DNA of 64,000 nt from an uncultured Paludibaculum sp. (GCF_963665245.1 NZ_OY762268.1:992001-1056000); one strand, 5' to 3'; counted from the first letter of the stretch, positions 18,193-27,498 are shown. A program made the numbers and translations. Notes: generated by a model from the sequence alone, not told the origin.

Positions 18193-18969
18193 TCAGGATT
18201 TTCGGACGTAGCACTCCGCGCCGAGCGTTCCTGAATGGTTCGTGAACTTAATGGACACGTCTGCGATCCCATTTTGGTAAAGGTAGCACAAGAGTTCATT
18301 CATACTGTAGTGATTCATCTGAATCTGCGTGTCCCCGGCTGGATGCTCCACAAGCTTTCGAATCCCATCCGGCGTCCGCTCAAAAAACCGATACAATGAA
18401 CCGCTCACATTGTCGGCTTCATACTTCACACTCCGGATTTCAGCCGCGAAGGTAAAGTGAAGATATCCGACTCCTCCGCGTCGCAATAGACGCAGAAGTC
18501 CGTTGAGGATTTGAAAGCCCCGGCGCGGCGGGATGTGCTGGAAGACAATGTAGCTCGTGATGAGATCGACGGCCCCGGCGTACTTCGCTACCGCCGCGAG
18601 GTCGTCGGTGGACTGGACCAGTTCGATATTCCGGACATTTCGCCGATCGGCATTCTCGCGGCACAATCCGAGCATTGTGGGCGACACGTCCAAGCCGATG
18701 CTTTTCTTGCTTCTGGCGGCAAGCGGCAGCAGAAGCCGCCCGAGGCCGCAGCCGAAATCCAGGCTCAGGTCGAATGACTTTGGCGAGCCAAAGTGCTGAC
18801 CGAGCACATCGACAATGGCGGAGATGCTCTCCTCGCCGCTACTAAAGAAGCGCTCGATGGCCTCGGGCCGGAGGTTCTTCTTGCGAAACTCCTCAGCGGA
18901 GAGAACAGACCAGTAGGGTTCGCTTCTGGCAAATTCTTCCCAGTCCTGGTCCGTATTGTGGTCGAGCAT
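18193..18969 (-). CDS. Class I SAM-dependent methyltransferase
   Basis: A 258-residue methyltransferase. Motif I is LDFGCGLGRLLLPLA, the acidic residue after strand 2 is in IGLDVSPTM, and motif IV is in DLITSYIVFQHIPPRRG. The C-terminus is variable (SMNELLCYLYQNG). It is the first gene of the minus-strand glycan cassette. Base composition looks more AT-rich than its neighbours by eye, which may point to transfer. Probably O-methylates a sugar or other glycan substituent; this is inferred from context only. Confidence 0.88.
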   Translation of the reverse strand: MLDHNTDQDWEEFARSEPYWSVLSAEEFRKKNLRPEAIERFFSSGEESISAIVDVLGQHFGSPKSFDLSLDFGCGLGRLLLPLAARSKKSIGLDVSPTMLGLCRENADRRNVRNIELVQSTDDLAAVAKYAGAVDLITSYIVFQHIPPRRGFQILNGLLRLLRRGGVGYLHFTFAAEIRSVKYEADNVSGSLYRFFERTPDGIRKLVEHPAGDTQIQMNHYSMNELLCYLYQNGIADVSIKFTNHSGTLGAECYVRKS

Positions 18970-19089
18970 CCGACAAGTTTATCAGCCGCCCCACACGCCC
19001 GTGGATGCCGTATGTCACGATCAACGCGCGCACATTTAGCCGGAATGGAAGGGAGACCACACCCCGCGTGCCCGACGGCCAGTGAGCCC

Positions 19090-19386
19090 CTACCCGCCCG
19101 CGATGGCGCCCAGAATGATGAGCGGTTCCCTGCCCGCGGCTACGGCCTCGGGCAGGGGCTTGTCGTGCGGCTCGTGCGACCAGTCCTCTTCACAGGCGAA
19201 GAAGCGCAGGAAGTCGCGGCGCTTTTGGGTCACGTGGTCACGCATCGTGCCGGCGAGCATGGGGTAGCGTTGCTCCAACTCGTCCAGCACGGCCCGGATG
19301 GTGACCGGGCCGGCTAGATGGAGCTGCAGTTCGCCTTGGATGCCCGCCAGATTCCTCAGATGGGCGGGCAGTTCGACGCGGATCAT
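19090..19386 (-). CDS. MoaD/ThiS-family ubiquitin-like protein with Gly-Gly C-terminus
   Basis: A 98-residue beta-grasp protein: MIRVELPAHLRNLAG, LHLAGPVTIRAVLDELEQRYP, and a C-terminus LIILGAIAGG ending exactly at Gly-Gly before the stop. A terminal Gly-Gly is the site of adenylation and thiocarboxylation in MoaD/ThiS and of conjugation in archaeal SAMPs. The frame extends upstream, but the ATG at 19386 overlaps the propeller gene stop as ATGA, so it is the coupled start. No E1-like enzyme or molybdopterin gene is in the window. It might be a sulfur carrier or a modifier of its neighbour. Confidence 0.88.
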   Translation of the reverse strand: MIRVELPAHLRNLAGIQGELQLHLAGPVTIRAVLDELEQRYPMLAGTMRDHVTQKRRDFLRFFACEEDWSHEPHDKPLPEAVAAGREPLIILGAIAGG

Positions 19387-20498
19387 GACAGCGTCTGGAC
19401 CTCCACCGACAGAACGGCCGGCAGGTCGCGGACGATGGGCGCCCAGGAGTCGCCGGCATCGGCCGACGCGTAGACCTGGCCGCCGGTCGTGCCGAAGTAG
19501 ACACCGCATTCGTCGAGCTTGTCGACGGCCATCGCATCGCGCAGCACGTTGACGTAGCAGTCGCTCTGCGGCAGACCCTTGGTGAGCGGCTCCCACTCGT
19601 TGCCGCCGGTGCGGCTGCGGAACACCTGGAGCTTGCCGTCGATGGGGAAGTGCTCGGAGTCGCTCTTGATCGGGACCACATAGATGGTCTCCGGCTCATG
19701 CGCATGGACGTCAATGACGAAGCCGAAGTCCGTCGGCAGGTTACCGCTCACCTCATGCCACTCGTCCCCGGCATTGTCGGTGCGCATCACGTCCCAGTGC
19801 TTCTGCATGAAGAGCGTGTTGGGCCGCGACGGGTGCATGGCGATGCGATGGACACAGTGGCCGACCTCCGCTTTGGGGTCGGGAATGTACTGCGACCGCA
19901 GCCCCTGGTTGATCGCCTTCCAGGTAGCGCCTCCGTCGTCGGAACGGAACGCGCCGGCCGCCGAGATGGCGATATAGATCCGTTGCAGATTGGTCTGGTC
20001 GAGCAGAATCGTGTGCAGACCCATCCCGCCCGCTCCAGGCTGCCACTTCGAACCTGAGCCGTGATTGCGCAAGCCGGACAACTCGTTCCACGATTTGCCG
20101 CCGTCTTTGGACTGAAACAGGGCCGCGTCCTCGATTCCGGCCAGCACCGTATCGGCGTCGGTAAGCGACGGCTCCATGTGCCAGACACGCTTGAACTCCC
20201 AGGGATGCGGCGTGCCGTCATACCACTGATGGGTGCCCGGCACACCGTCGTAGACGAACTTGTTGTCCATGGGTGCCCAGGTCTTGCCGCCATCGTCCGA
20301 CCGTTGAATCAGCTGGCCGAACCATCCGCTGCATTGCGAGGCGAAGATCCGGTTGGGATCCACGGGCGAACCCTTTACGTGATAGATCTCCCAGCCAGCG
20401 AAGTGCGGACCGCTGACGTCCCACTTCTTGCGCTTCGCATCCGATTCCAGAACAAAGGCACCTTTGCGGGTGCCAACCAGTACTCGTACGCTGCTCAT
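19383..20498 (-). CDS. Asp-box (BNR/VPS10-type) beta-propeller protein
   Basis: A 371-residue repeat protein with at least six Asp-box turns: SDDGGKTWAP, SKDGGKSWNE, SDDGGATWKA, TDNAGDEWHE, TGGNEWEPL and SADAGDSWAP. It begins MSSVRVLVGTRKGAFVLESD without a signal peptide, so it is probably cytoplasmic. Such proteins are often labelled sialidase or photosystem assembly-like, but the catalytic Arg triad and Asp of sialidases are not obvious here, so I do not call an enzyme. The gene lies between a YciI gene (77-bp gap) and the MoaD-like gene (4-bp overlap). Confidence 0.9.
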   Translation of the reverse strand: MSSVRVLVGTRKGAFVLESDAKRKKWDVSGPHFAGWEIYHVKGSPVDPNRIFASQCSGWFGQLIQRSDDGGKTWAPMDNKFVYDGVPGTHQWYDGTPHPWEFKRVWHMEPSLTDADTVLAGIEDAALFQSKDGGKSWNELSGLRNHGSGSKWQPGAGGMGLHTILLDQTNLQRIYIAISAAGAFRSDDGGATWKAINQGLRSQYIPDPKAEVGHCVHRIAMHPSRPNTLFMQKHWDVMRTDNAGDEWHEVSGNLPTDFGFVIDVHAHEPETIYVVPIKSDSEHFPIDGKLQVFRSRTGGNEWEPLTKGLPQSDCYVNVLRDAMAVDKLDECGVYFGTTGGQVYASADAGDSWAPIVRDLPAVLSVEVQTLS

Positions 20499-20575
20499 CC
20501 CTCAGCTCCTTTCAAACTTGCATCCATCTTTTCCGGGAGATCCGGTGCGCCGCCCAGTGGCGCGTCCGGGCCGGC

Positions 20576-20935
20576 CTAGGGCTCCGGCGGCAGGGTTTGA
20601 AGTTCCACGACGGGCCGCACTTCAACGGTTCCCTTGCGGGCGCCAGGAATGCGGCCGGCGATGTCGATCGCCTCGTCGACGTTCCGGGCCTCCACCATGA
20701 AGTAGCCGCCGAGCTGCTCTCGCGTTTCGGCAAACGGACCGTCGGTGACAAGCCGTTTCCCTTCCCGTACACGGACACTGACGGCGGTGGAAACCGATTG
20801 CAGAGGAGAAGCACTGACGTACTGTCCGTTGGTGCTGAGTTGGTGGGCGAGATTCGATGACTCGCCGTAGCAATCCACACGCTCCGATTCAGTCCAGGCG
20901 TTCTCATCCGCATAGATCAGCAACATATACTTCAT
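20576..20935 (-). CDS. YciI-family protein with DGPF motif
   Basis: A 119-residue dimeric alpha/beta-barrel family protein: MKYMLLIYADENAW, VTDGPFAETREQLGGYFMVEA and VDEAIDIAGRIPGARKGTVEVRPV. These small proteins bind or transform small molecules, and some accompany ECF sigma factors, but no sigma gene is present here. It is the first gene of the YciI-propeller-MoaD group on the minus strand. No specific substrate can be given. Confidence 0.92.
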   Translation of the reverse strand: MKYMLLIYADENAWTESERVDCYGESSNLAHQLSTNGQYVSASPLQSVSTAVSVRVREGKRLVTDGPFAETREQLGGYFMVEARNVDEAIDIAGRIPGARKGTVEVRPVVELQTLPPEP

Positions 20936-21381
20936 CCCAGATTCTCCTTAAGGTAGTCGAACGGCGAATGTGCAAATCGACACCGCACGCGGATTTTTTT
21001 CTGACAGGCGATCATCCCCAAAACGATCCCGCACATTGCCTACGGCGAAGACACAGCATATGCCGGTGCGAACTGCGTACCAGCTTTGTCCAGGCTACCG
21101 TAATTCGCTCATTCGATTGCGGGACACCGGAAATGTAACAACTGCGGACAAGAATCCTGTCCGCCCCGCCACGCGTGTCCGAATCGGCATTCGACGTGGC
21201 GGTAATTCACCTTAGGGTGTTTAGGATCTTTAACTATAAAGACTTCAGGAGGCTAGGGCGATTAAGGGGGTAGCACCTATTTGGACTACTCAGTGCGGTA
21301 AGAAGGACCGTGTGTGTCCGGCTCCACCGCTGAGCGTGGCAGCCTCACTGGGGCCGAATGGGGCGTGGGAGGTCCAGCGAA
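20936..21381. other. Intergenic region between divergent YciI and chemoreceptor genes
   Basis: No gene is visible in this region of more than 400 bp. It contains a T-run (TTTTTTT at about 20995), mixed-composition DNA, and a purine-rich stretch with a possible flagellar-type promoter at 21237-21264. Short ORFs here lack ribosome sites or family features. Confidence 0.5.
21237..21264 (+). promoter_or_regulatory. Possible sigma-28 (FliA-type) promoter for the chemoreceptor
   Basis: TAAA at 21237-21240, a 16-base spacer, then GGCGATTA at 21257-21264. This matches the sigma-28 -10 consensus GCCGATAA at six of eight positions; the usual spacer is 15. It lies about 118 bases before the chemoreceptor start. 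Chemotaxis genes are often sigma-28 controlled, which makes it plausible, but a single near-match can occur by chance. Confidence 0.35.
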
Positions 21382-22779
21382 ATGGAGCGTGGAATGAGTT
21401 CCGATCCGGCGTCAGATGAGACATGGAGCCGCTTTGAGCGGGATGCGCGGCGGTTGCGCGAGTCCGTCGCCGCGGGCAACCTCAAGCAGAGGCTGGATGT
21501 TTCTCAATACTCAGGAGATGCGGCGGCCGGTTGTGCCTTGATCAACGAGACGTTGGAGGAGATCGTCTCCACCTACACACAGGCCGTACGGTCCGTGGAG
21601 TTGATGAGCATCGGACAGATTCCTCCCGCCTTCCAAAGCGGGTTCCCCGGCGAGTTCAAATACGCGAAAGACGTCTGCAACGGCTTCATCGACGTCATCA
21701 ACCGCCGCAACACGCAGATCGCGCGCCTGACCGATGCCGCCTCACGGGGCGACCTTCGCGTGCGCAGCGACGTGGAGCAGTTCACAGGCGCCAACCGCAA
21801 GATTTTCGAACGTTTCAACTCCATGTTCGATGCCTGGCTGAAGCCGGTATCGGAGATCGAGGAGGTCCTGCAGGCACTGGCCAAGATGGATCTGACGGCG
21901 CGGGTGCGCGGCGACTACGACGGAGACTATGCCGTCATCGCCAAGTCGCTCAACGATGTGTGCACGACACTGGCCCGGGAAGTGAACCACATCGCCGAGC
22001 ATACCCATGTGCTGGCCGCCGCCAGCGAAGAGATCGGCGCGGTCTCTCACGAGATGGCGCGCACGGCGGCAGAGGCCAACCAGCGGGCGAACAGCGCGGC
22101 CCGGTCGAGCGAGCAGGTATCCGCCAATCTCACTACAGCCTCCGGCGACTCGAAGGAGATGCTGACCTCCATTCGGGAAATCGCCCGGAACGCGAGCAAG
22201 GCCGCCACAGTGGTGCGGTCGGCCGTGGCCGTCACCGACACCACCAGCCAGAAGATGCAGCACCTGGGCCAGAGTTCGCAGGAGATTGGCAAAGTGATCA
22301 AGGTGATCACCGGCATCGCACAGCAAACCAATCTGCTGGCGCTCAACGCCACCATCGAAGCGGCCCGTGCCGGCGAGGCGGGTAAGGGTTTCGCGGTCGT
22401 GGCCAACGAGGTGAAGGAGCTGGCGAAAGGCACCGCGAAGGCGACGGAAGAGGTGAGTGGGCGGATCGAAGCAATTCAGTCCGACACGAAGGATAGTGTC
22501 AAGGCGATTGCGGAGATTGCGACGGTCACCAGCGAGATCAACGAGATTTCGCACACCATTGCCACCGCGGTAGAAGAACAGACGGCCACTACGAACCAGA
22601 TGGGCCGCCACGTTGCCGATGCCGCCGAAGCGGCCGCCGCCATTGCCGCCGATATGAGCCAGTTGGCCGAGGCAGTCCGGCTCACCAGCGCCGGCGCGAG
22701 CCAAACCGACACGGCCATAGCGGACCTGAACCGGACAGTGGGTCGGCTCCAGAACTTCGTCCAGATGTTCCGCCTCTGA
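21382..22779 (+). CDS. Soluble methyl-accepting chemotaxis protein
   Basis: About 465 residues with no transmembrane segment. The N-terminal third has HAMP-like helical repeats (LKPVSEIEEVLQALAKMDLTARVRGDYDGDY). The C-terminal half is the signalling coiled coil, with the conserved hairpin tip at GIAQQTNLLALNATIEAARAGEAGKGFAVVANEVK. It signals to CheA/CheW in the cytoplasm; no ligand domain can be named. Two starts have ribosome sites: ATG 21382 (GGGAGG upstream) and ATG 21394 (GGAG upstream). The former is used here. Confidence 0.93.
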   Translation: MERGMSSDPASDETWSRFERDARRLRESVAAGNLKQRLDVSQYSGDAAAGCALINETLEEIVSTYTQAVRSVELMSIGQIPPAFQSGFPGEFKYAKDVCNGFIDVINRRNTQIARLTDAASRGDLRVRSDVEQFTGANRKIFERFNSMFDAWLKPVSEIEEVLQALAKMDLTARVRGDYDGDYAVIAKSLNDVCTTLAREVNHIAEHTHVLAAASEEIGAVSHEMARTAAEANQRANSAARSSEQVSANLTTASGDSKEMLTSIREIARNASKAATVVRSAVAVTDTTSQKMQHLGQSSQEIGKVIKVITGIAQQTNLLALNATIEAARAGEAGKGFAVVANEVKELAKGTAKATEEVSGRIEAIQSDTKDSVKAIAEIATVTSEINEISHTIATAVEEQTATTNQMGRHVADAAEAAAAIAADMSQLAEAVRLTSAGASQTDTAIADLNRTVGRLQNFVQMFRL

Positions 22780-22796
22780 GTCACCCGAGAACGAAA

Positions 22797-24062
22797 ATGA
22801 GCAGCACGATTTCGACCCCAAAGAGCCCCAACCGCTGGCTGATTGCCGCGGCGGGCGTCGCCATGCAGATCGCCCTGGGCGCCGTCTACGCGTGGAGTGT
22901 GTTCCGCACCCCGCTGATGAAGGAGTTCCACTGGACCATCACGGAGGTGAGTCTCACCTTCACCATCACGATTTTCACGCTGGGCTGCGCGGCATTCGCC
23001 GGCGGCCTCTGGATGCGCGCCAAGGGCCCGCGCGTGGTGGGCCTGACGGGCGGATTGCTTTACGGATTGGGTGTGACGCTGGCCAGCCAGTCGAACCACG
23101 GACTATGGGTGCTCTACCTCAGCTATGGGCTGATCGGCGGAGCCGGCATCGGGCTGAGCTACATTGTGCCGGTCGCCACACTGGTGAAATGGTTCCCTGA
23201 TCGCCGTGGCTTTATTACTGGCGTCGCCGTGGCCGGCTTCGGTGCAGGCGCACTGGTGACGGCGCCCATCGCCACGCGGTTGATCGCGTCCGTGGGTGTT
23301 CTCTCCACCTTTGCGGTGTTGGGCATCGCGTCGTTTCTGTTGGTGGCGGGGTCGGCTTTGCTGATGCGCGAACCGCCGGCGGGCTACCGCCCCGAAGGCT
23401 GGGTGCCTGCCAAATCCGGCGGCGCGGCCGTGGCTACTGACTTCACGCTTCGCCAAGCCGTAGGGGCCTGGCAATGGTATGCCCTGTGGGCGATGCTGTT
23501 CCTGAATGTCTCTGCCGGCATTGCCATCATTTCCCAGGCCTCGCCCATGGTCCAGGAGATCAGCGGCGTCGGCGCGGCGACCGCAGCCACCATGGTGGGC
23601 ATCATCTCCATCGCCAACGGAGCGGGCCGTTTCCTCTGGGCCTGGCTGTCGGATGCCATTGGGCGCCGATGGGTCTTCCTGGCCATGTTCCTGTTGCAGG
23701 CGCTGTTGTTCGTCCTCCTGCCGAGCGTCACGGGGTTCGGTCTGTTCACGACACTGTGCGTCATCATTCTGCTGTGCTACGGCGGCGGGTTCGGCACGAT
23801 GCCGGCGTTCTGCGCTGACTATTTCGGTGCCAAGGACGTCGGTTCCATCTACGGTCTCATGCTGACGGCGTGGGGCTGTGGCAGCGTACTGGGTCCGGTG
23901 CTGATCGCGCGGATCCGGCAGACGACCGGCCACTACGACCTGGCGCTCTACATCCTGGCGGGGATTTTGGCCGTCAGCGCCATCCTGCCTTTCCTTGTCC
24001 GTCCACCTGTCCGGGCACAAGCCGGCACGGTGGAAGGTCACAGTGAGCCACGCGCCGCGTAG
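22797..24062 (+). CDS. MFS transporter, oxalate/formate antiporter (OFA) type
   Basis: A 421-residue protein with about twelve hydrophobic segments. The N-terminal GVAMQIALGAVYAWSVFRTPL is a hallmark of the OFA/OxlT-like MFS family, and GLIGGAGIGLSYIVPVATLVKWFPDRRG carries the loop 4-5 motif. It likely exchanges or takes up a small carboxylate; OFA members vary widely in substrate. It follows the chemoreceptor by 17 bp and may be cotranscribed, which would link sensing and uptake, though this is only positional evidence. Confidence 0.92.
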   Translation: MSSTISTPKSPNRWLIAAAGVAMQIALGAVYAWSVFRTPLMKEFHWTITEVSLTFTITIFTLGCAAFAGGLWMRAKGPRVVGLTGGLLYGLGVTLASQSNHGLWVLYLSYGLIGGAGIGLSYIVPVATLVKWFPDRRGFITGVAVAGFGAGALVTAPIATRLIASVGVLSTFAVLGIASFLLVAGSALLMREPPAGYRPEGWVPAKSGGAAVATDFTLRQAVGAWQWYALWAMLFLNVSAGIAIISQASPMVQEISGVGAATAATMVGIISIANGAGRFLWAWLSDAIGRRWVFLAMFLLQALLFVLLPSVTGFGLFTTLCVIILLCYGGGFGTMPAFCADYFGAKDVGSIYGLMLTAWGCGSVLGPVLIARIRQTTGHYDLALYILAGILAVSAILPFLVRPPVRAQAGTVEGHSEPRAA

Positions 24063-24150
24063 CCATCCAGCGTTGTAACTTTTCACGCCCCGTCTTGACG
24101 GTGCGGTGCGTCTCCCTCTAGGCTGTTGTCAGTAACTAAGGGGAGAGACA

Positions 24151-24480
24151 TTGAGCAAGCCGACCGACCTGGTCCAGGGCACCCTGGACATGCTGATTCT
24201 CAAAGTGATCGCCCTGGAGCCGATGCATGGCTGGGCGATCGCGCAGCGTATCCGGCAGATGTCCGGGGAGGTCCTGCAGGTGGGCCAGGGCGCACTCTAT
24301 CCGGCCCTGCACAAGCTGGAACAGAGCGCGTGGATCACCTCCGAGTGGGCCATCAGCGACAACGGCCGCCGGGCCAAATACTACACACTGACGGACGCCG
24401 GCCGAGCGGTGCTCGACCAGGAGACGGCGCAATGGGAGCGGCTGGCCGCGGCCATCTCTCTCATCGTGCGCACGACGTAG
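24151..24480 (+). CDS. PadR-family transcriptional regulator
   Basis: A 109-residue winged-helix protein: LVQGTLDMLILKVIALEPMHGWAI, GALYPALHKLEQSAWI and GRRAKYYTLTDAGRAVL, the classic PadR signature. TTG start with a strong GGGGAGAG ribosome site. It sits 14 bp before the permease gene. This PadR-permease pairing is common in acidobacteria and suggests that it represses its own operon. Confidence 0.95.
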   Translation: MSKPTDLVQGTLDMLILKVIALEPMHGWAIAQRIRQMSGEVLQVGQGALYPALHKLEQSAWITSEWAISDNGRRAKYYTLTDAGRAVLDQETAQWERLAAAISLIVRTT

Positions 24481-24494
24481 CAAAGGGCAAGCCT

Positions 24495-27140
24495 ATGCGT
24501 TGGATGAACATCCTTCGAATGCGGCTGCGGTCTCTTTTCTCGAGACGCCAGTTGGAAGACGAGCTCGACGAAGAACTGCGCTACCACTTCGACCGGGAGA
24601 TGGACGTAAACCTGGCCGCGGGCCTGAACCGGGATGAGGCGCGCTGGGCGGCACTGCGGTCTGTGGGCGGATTGGAACAGAGAAAAGAGGAGTGCCGGGA
24701 TATGCGTGGACTGAATCTGATCGACAATCTGGTGCAGGACACCCGCTTCGCCATCCGGCAACTGCGAAAGAGCCTGGGCTTCAGCTTCACCGCCATCCTG
24801 ATGCTCGCCTTGGGGATGGGCGCGAGTGTGGCCATCTTCGCCTTTGTCGACGCGACGCTCATCAAGCCCCTGCCCTACCGGGATCCCACGCGCCTGGTGG
24901 GCGTCTTCGAGACAGTCCCTTTGTTCCCGCACTCCAATCTCTCGTACGCCGACTACCTCGACTGGAAGAAGATGAACAAGGTCTTCCAGTCTCTGGATGC
25001 CTACGACCAGCGGGGCTTCATCCTGACCACGGCGGCGGGTGCTGAACCCGTGAGGGTGGCCCGCGTCACCGATGGCTTCTTTCGGACGCTGGGTGTTACT
25101 CCGATTGTCGGACGCGACTTCTATTCGGGCGAGGACCTGCCGAGCGCACACCGGGCGGTGTTGTTGAGCTACGGCACATGGCAGAAGCGCTTCAGCGGCA
25201 AGGCGGATGTCGTCGGCCAGGTTCTCACCATGGATGGCGAACCCAGCACCATCGTCGGGGTGCTGCCGCGCGACTTCCACTTCGCCCCGGCCGAACCGGC
25301 GGAGTTCTGGGCCGCATTGCACCCCGCCGGGGGCTGCGACCTGCGGCGCAGTTGCCACTCGCTCTATGGCGTGGCGCGTTTGAGGGATGGAGTCACGGTT
25401 CAGTCCGCGCTGGCCGATGTGAAGGTGATCGCGAAACAGCTTGAGGCGCAGTACCCCGATTCGAATCGCGATCAAGGTGCGGCCGTAGCCAGTCTCACCG
25501 AAGTGATCACGGGCGACATTCGCCCCATCCTGCTGGTGTTGCTGGGCGGATCGGTTCTCGTATTGCTGATTGCCGGCGTGAATGCGGCAAACCTGCTGTT
25601 GGTGCGGTCTGAGAGCCGTCGCCGCGAGATGGCCGTGCGCAGCGCGCTGGGTGCCTCAAAGCTCCGGCTGATCCGGCAGTTTGTCACCGAGGGGCTCGTG
25701 TTGGTTGCTGCCGGCAGCGTGCTGGGGCTGGTCGCGTCTTACTGGACCATGCAACTGCTGACGCGTCTGGTTCCCGCCAACCTGATGGCCCGCATGCCCT
25801 TTCTGCAGGACCTTGCCCTGAATCCGCGCGTGCTCGCATTTGCCGGGGAGATCGCCCTGCTGGCGCTGATCCTGTTCACGGTCACTCCGGCTTTCCATCT
25901 GTCGTTCGGCCAAACCCGGGACGGACTGGCGGAAGGCAGCCGGGGGTCGGCCGGCACGGCGTGGCGGCGGCTGGGCTCCAAGCTCGTGGTGCTGGAGTTG
26001 GCGACGGCGGTGGTGTTGCTTGTGGGCGCCGGATTGCTCGGCAAGAGCCTGTACAGCCTGCTGCGGGTCGATATCGGGTTCCGGCCGGATCATCTGGTCA
26101 CTTTGGGGGTGGCGGCACCACAGTCCGGCTATGCGAAGGATGAGCAGGCCGGCGCGATGCAGCGCGCCATCGTCGACCGTATCGAGAGCCTGCCGGGCGT
26201 AACGTCGGTGGGCCTCACGTCCAGCCTGCCGGTGGGCGGTAACGGAAATACAACGTGGTTCCGGGTGATCGGCCGGCCGTGGCATGGGGAGCACAATGAG
26301 GTGCCGGAGCGTGACGTGAGTGCGGGCTACTTCACGACTCTGGGCGCGCGACTGATTCGAGGGCGTTACTTTACCGAAGGAGACGACGCTTCGAAGCCGC
26401 GTGTGGCGATCGTCAACCAAGCCATGGCGCGCCAGTATTTTCCAGGGGAAGACCCCATCGGGAAGCATCTCACCTACCTGACTGACCCGCCCAAGCCCAT
26501 CGAGATCGTGGGCATCGTCGACGACATTAAGGAGGGGCCGCTGGAGGTGGCAACCGTGCCGGCACTGTACATCCCGTTCAAGCAGGACCCCAGCCGCTTT
26601 TTCAACCTGGTCGTACGGACGGCGCAATCCGAGCAGCAATTGCTGCCGGCGCTGACGGCGACGATCCGGGGGTTCGATTCGGGCATCGTCACCGCCCAGG
26701 GTGCGACCATGACGACGCGCATCAACGACTCGCCTTCCGCCTACCTGCATCGATCCTCGGCCTGGCTGGTGGGCGGTTTTGCCCTGCTCGCGCTCCTGCT
26801 GGGCGTGATTGGACTCTATGGAGTGGTGGCCTACTCAGTGAGCCAGCGCACCCGCGAGATTGGCCTGCGGATGGCGCTGGGCGCGCAGCCGGGCTCGGTC
26901 TACCAGCTTATTTTGAAAGAGGCTGGCTGGCTGACAGCCTTTGGAGTAGGCATCGGGCTGCTTTGCGCCGTGGCGGCCGCCACGTTGATACGGCGCCTGC
27001 TGTTCGGCGTCGAGACCTGGGATTTGACGACCCTGGCGGGCGTTTCCGTGGTGTTGGCCGTTTCGTCGATGCTCGCCAGTTTCCTGCCGGCGCGCCGCGC
27101 GGCGCGTGTGAATCCGGTGGAGGCGTTGCGGGCGGAATAG
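24495..27140 (+). CDS. ADOP-type (FtsX/MacB-like) ABC transporter permease
   Basis: 881 residues. The N-terminal ~80 residues carry the ADOP helical domain (FSRRQLEDELDEELRYHFDRE ... WAALRSVGG). Two FtsX/MacB permease units follow, each with a periplasmic MacB-PCD region (FRTLGVTPIVGRDF and FTTLGARLIRGRYF) and a membrane block; the last is EIGLRMALGAQPGSVYQLIL. The start is ATG 24495; the longer open frame from 24126 is the shadow of the padR gene. No ATPase partner is adjacent, as usual for this 'orphan' family. Substrate unknown. Confidence 0.94.
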   Translation: MRWMNILRMRLRSLFSRRQLEDELDEELRYHFDREMDVNLAAGLNRDEARWAALRSVGGLEQRKEECRDMRGLNLIDNLVQDTRFAIRQLRKSLGFSFTAILMLALGMGASVAIFAFVDATLIKPLPYRDPTRLVGVFETVPLFPHSNLSYADYLDWKKMNKVFQSLDAYDQRGFILTTAAGAEPVRVARVTDGFFRTLGVTPIVGRDFYSGEDLPSAHRAVLLSYGTWQKRFSGKADVVGQVLTMDGEPSTIVGVLPRDFHFAPAEPAEFWAALHPAGGCDLRRSCHSLYGVARLRDGVTVQSALADVKVIAKQLEAQYPDSNRDQGAAVASLTEVITGDIRPILLVLLGGSVLVLLIAGVNAANLLLVRSESRRREMAVRSALGASKLRLIRQFVTEGLVLVAAGSVLGLVASYWTMQLLTRLVPANLMARMPFLQDLALNPRVLAFAGEIALLALILFTVTPAFHLSFGQTRDGLAEGSRGSAGTAWRRLGSKLVVLELATAVVLLVGAGLLGKSLYSLLRVDIGFRPDHLVTLGVAAPQSGYAKDEQAGAMQRAIVDRIESLPGVTSVGLTSSLPVGGNGNTTWFRVIGRPWHGEHNEVPERDVSAGYFTTLGARLIRGRYFTEGDDASKPRVAIVNQAMARQYFPGEDPIGKHLTYLTDPPKPIEIVGIVDDIKEGPLEVATVPALYIPFKQDPSRFFNLVVRTAQSEQQLLPALTATIRGFDSGIVTAQGATMTTRINDSPSAYLHRSSAWLVGGFALLALLLGVIGLYGVVAYSVSQRTREIGLRMALGAQPGSVYQLILKEAGWLTAFGVGIGLLCAVAAATLIRRLLFGVETWDLTTLAGVSVVLAVSSMLASFLPARRAARVNPVEALRAE

Positions 27141-27147
27141 CCGGGAC

Positions 27148-27498
27148 TCAGGATGCCGCGTTGGCCCTGGGGCGCGCGTTCTGAGACAGCCGCAACGAAG
27201 CGGCCCATCGGATGCGCGAGAGCGCTACGGCGTTCTGATCGATTCTGACGCCAGCAGCGAAATGGCCGTGTTCCGGCCGGCAATGGATGATGGTTCCATC
27301 CAGCGCACCGCTGTCCAGAAGTAGGCGGACTTTCGTGCCCACCGGCACTTCGCCCCGCAAAGTGACGCCAATGCCAGCGGACGAAACGTCCGTCACGCGA
27401 ATTCCGTAGGCGAGCCCGGCCTCGCTGGGCGTCACCAGTTCAAGGGTTCCGAGGAACTCCGCCGCCACACGCATGGACTTTCTGACCGGCCGCGTCAT
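27148..27498 (-). CDS. PilZ-domain protein
   Basis: A 116-residue protein with PilZ signatures RKSMR (RxxxR) near the N-terminus and VTDVSSAGIGV (D/NxSxxG) about 28 residues later, as required for c-di-GMP binding. The ATG at 27498 is chosen because PilZ homology begins immediately after it; the frame is open to 27549. It converges with the ADOP gene (7-bp gap). It may respond to cyclases such as the GGDEF protein at 53.9 kb, but no direct link is visible. Confidence 0.88.
   Translation of the reverse strand: MTRPVRKSMRVAAEFLGTLELVTPSEAGLAYGIRVTDVSSAGIGVTLRGEVPVGTKVRLLLDSGALDGTIIHCRPEHGHFAAGVRIDQNAVALSRIRWAASLRLSQNARPRANAAS

Noticed and set aside
19383..20498. Calling the Asp-box propeller a sialidase
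   Set aside because: Asp boxes alone are not diagnostic; the sialidase Arg triad and catalytic Asp/Tyr could not be placed.
24126..24494. N-terminal extension of the ADOP permease frame
   Set aside because: The region codes for PadR in another frame, and the permease's conserved N-terminus starts at ATG 24495.
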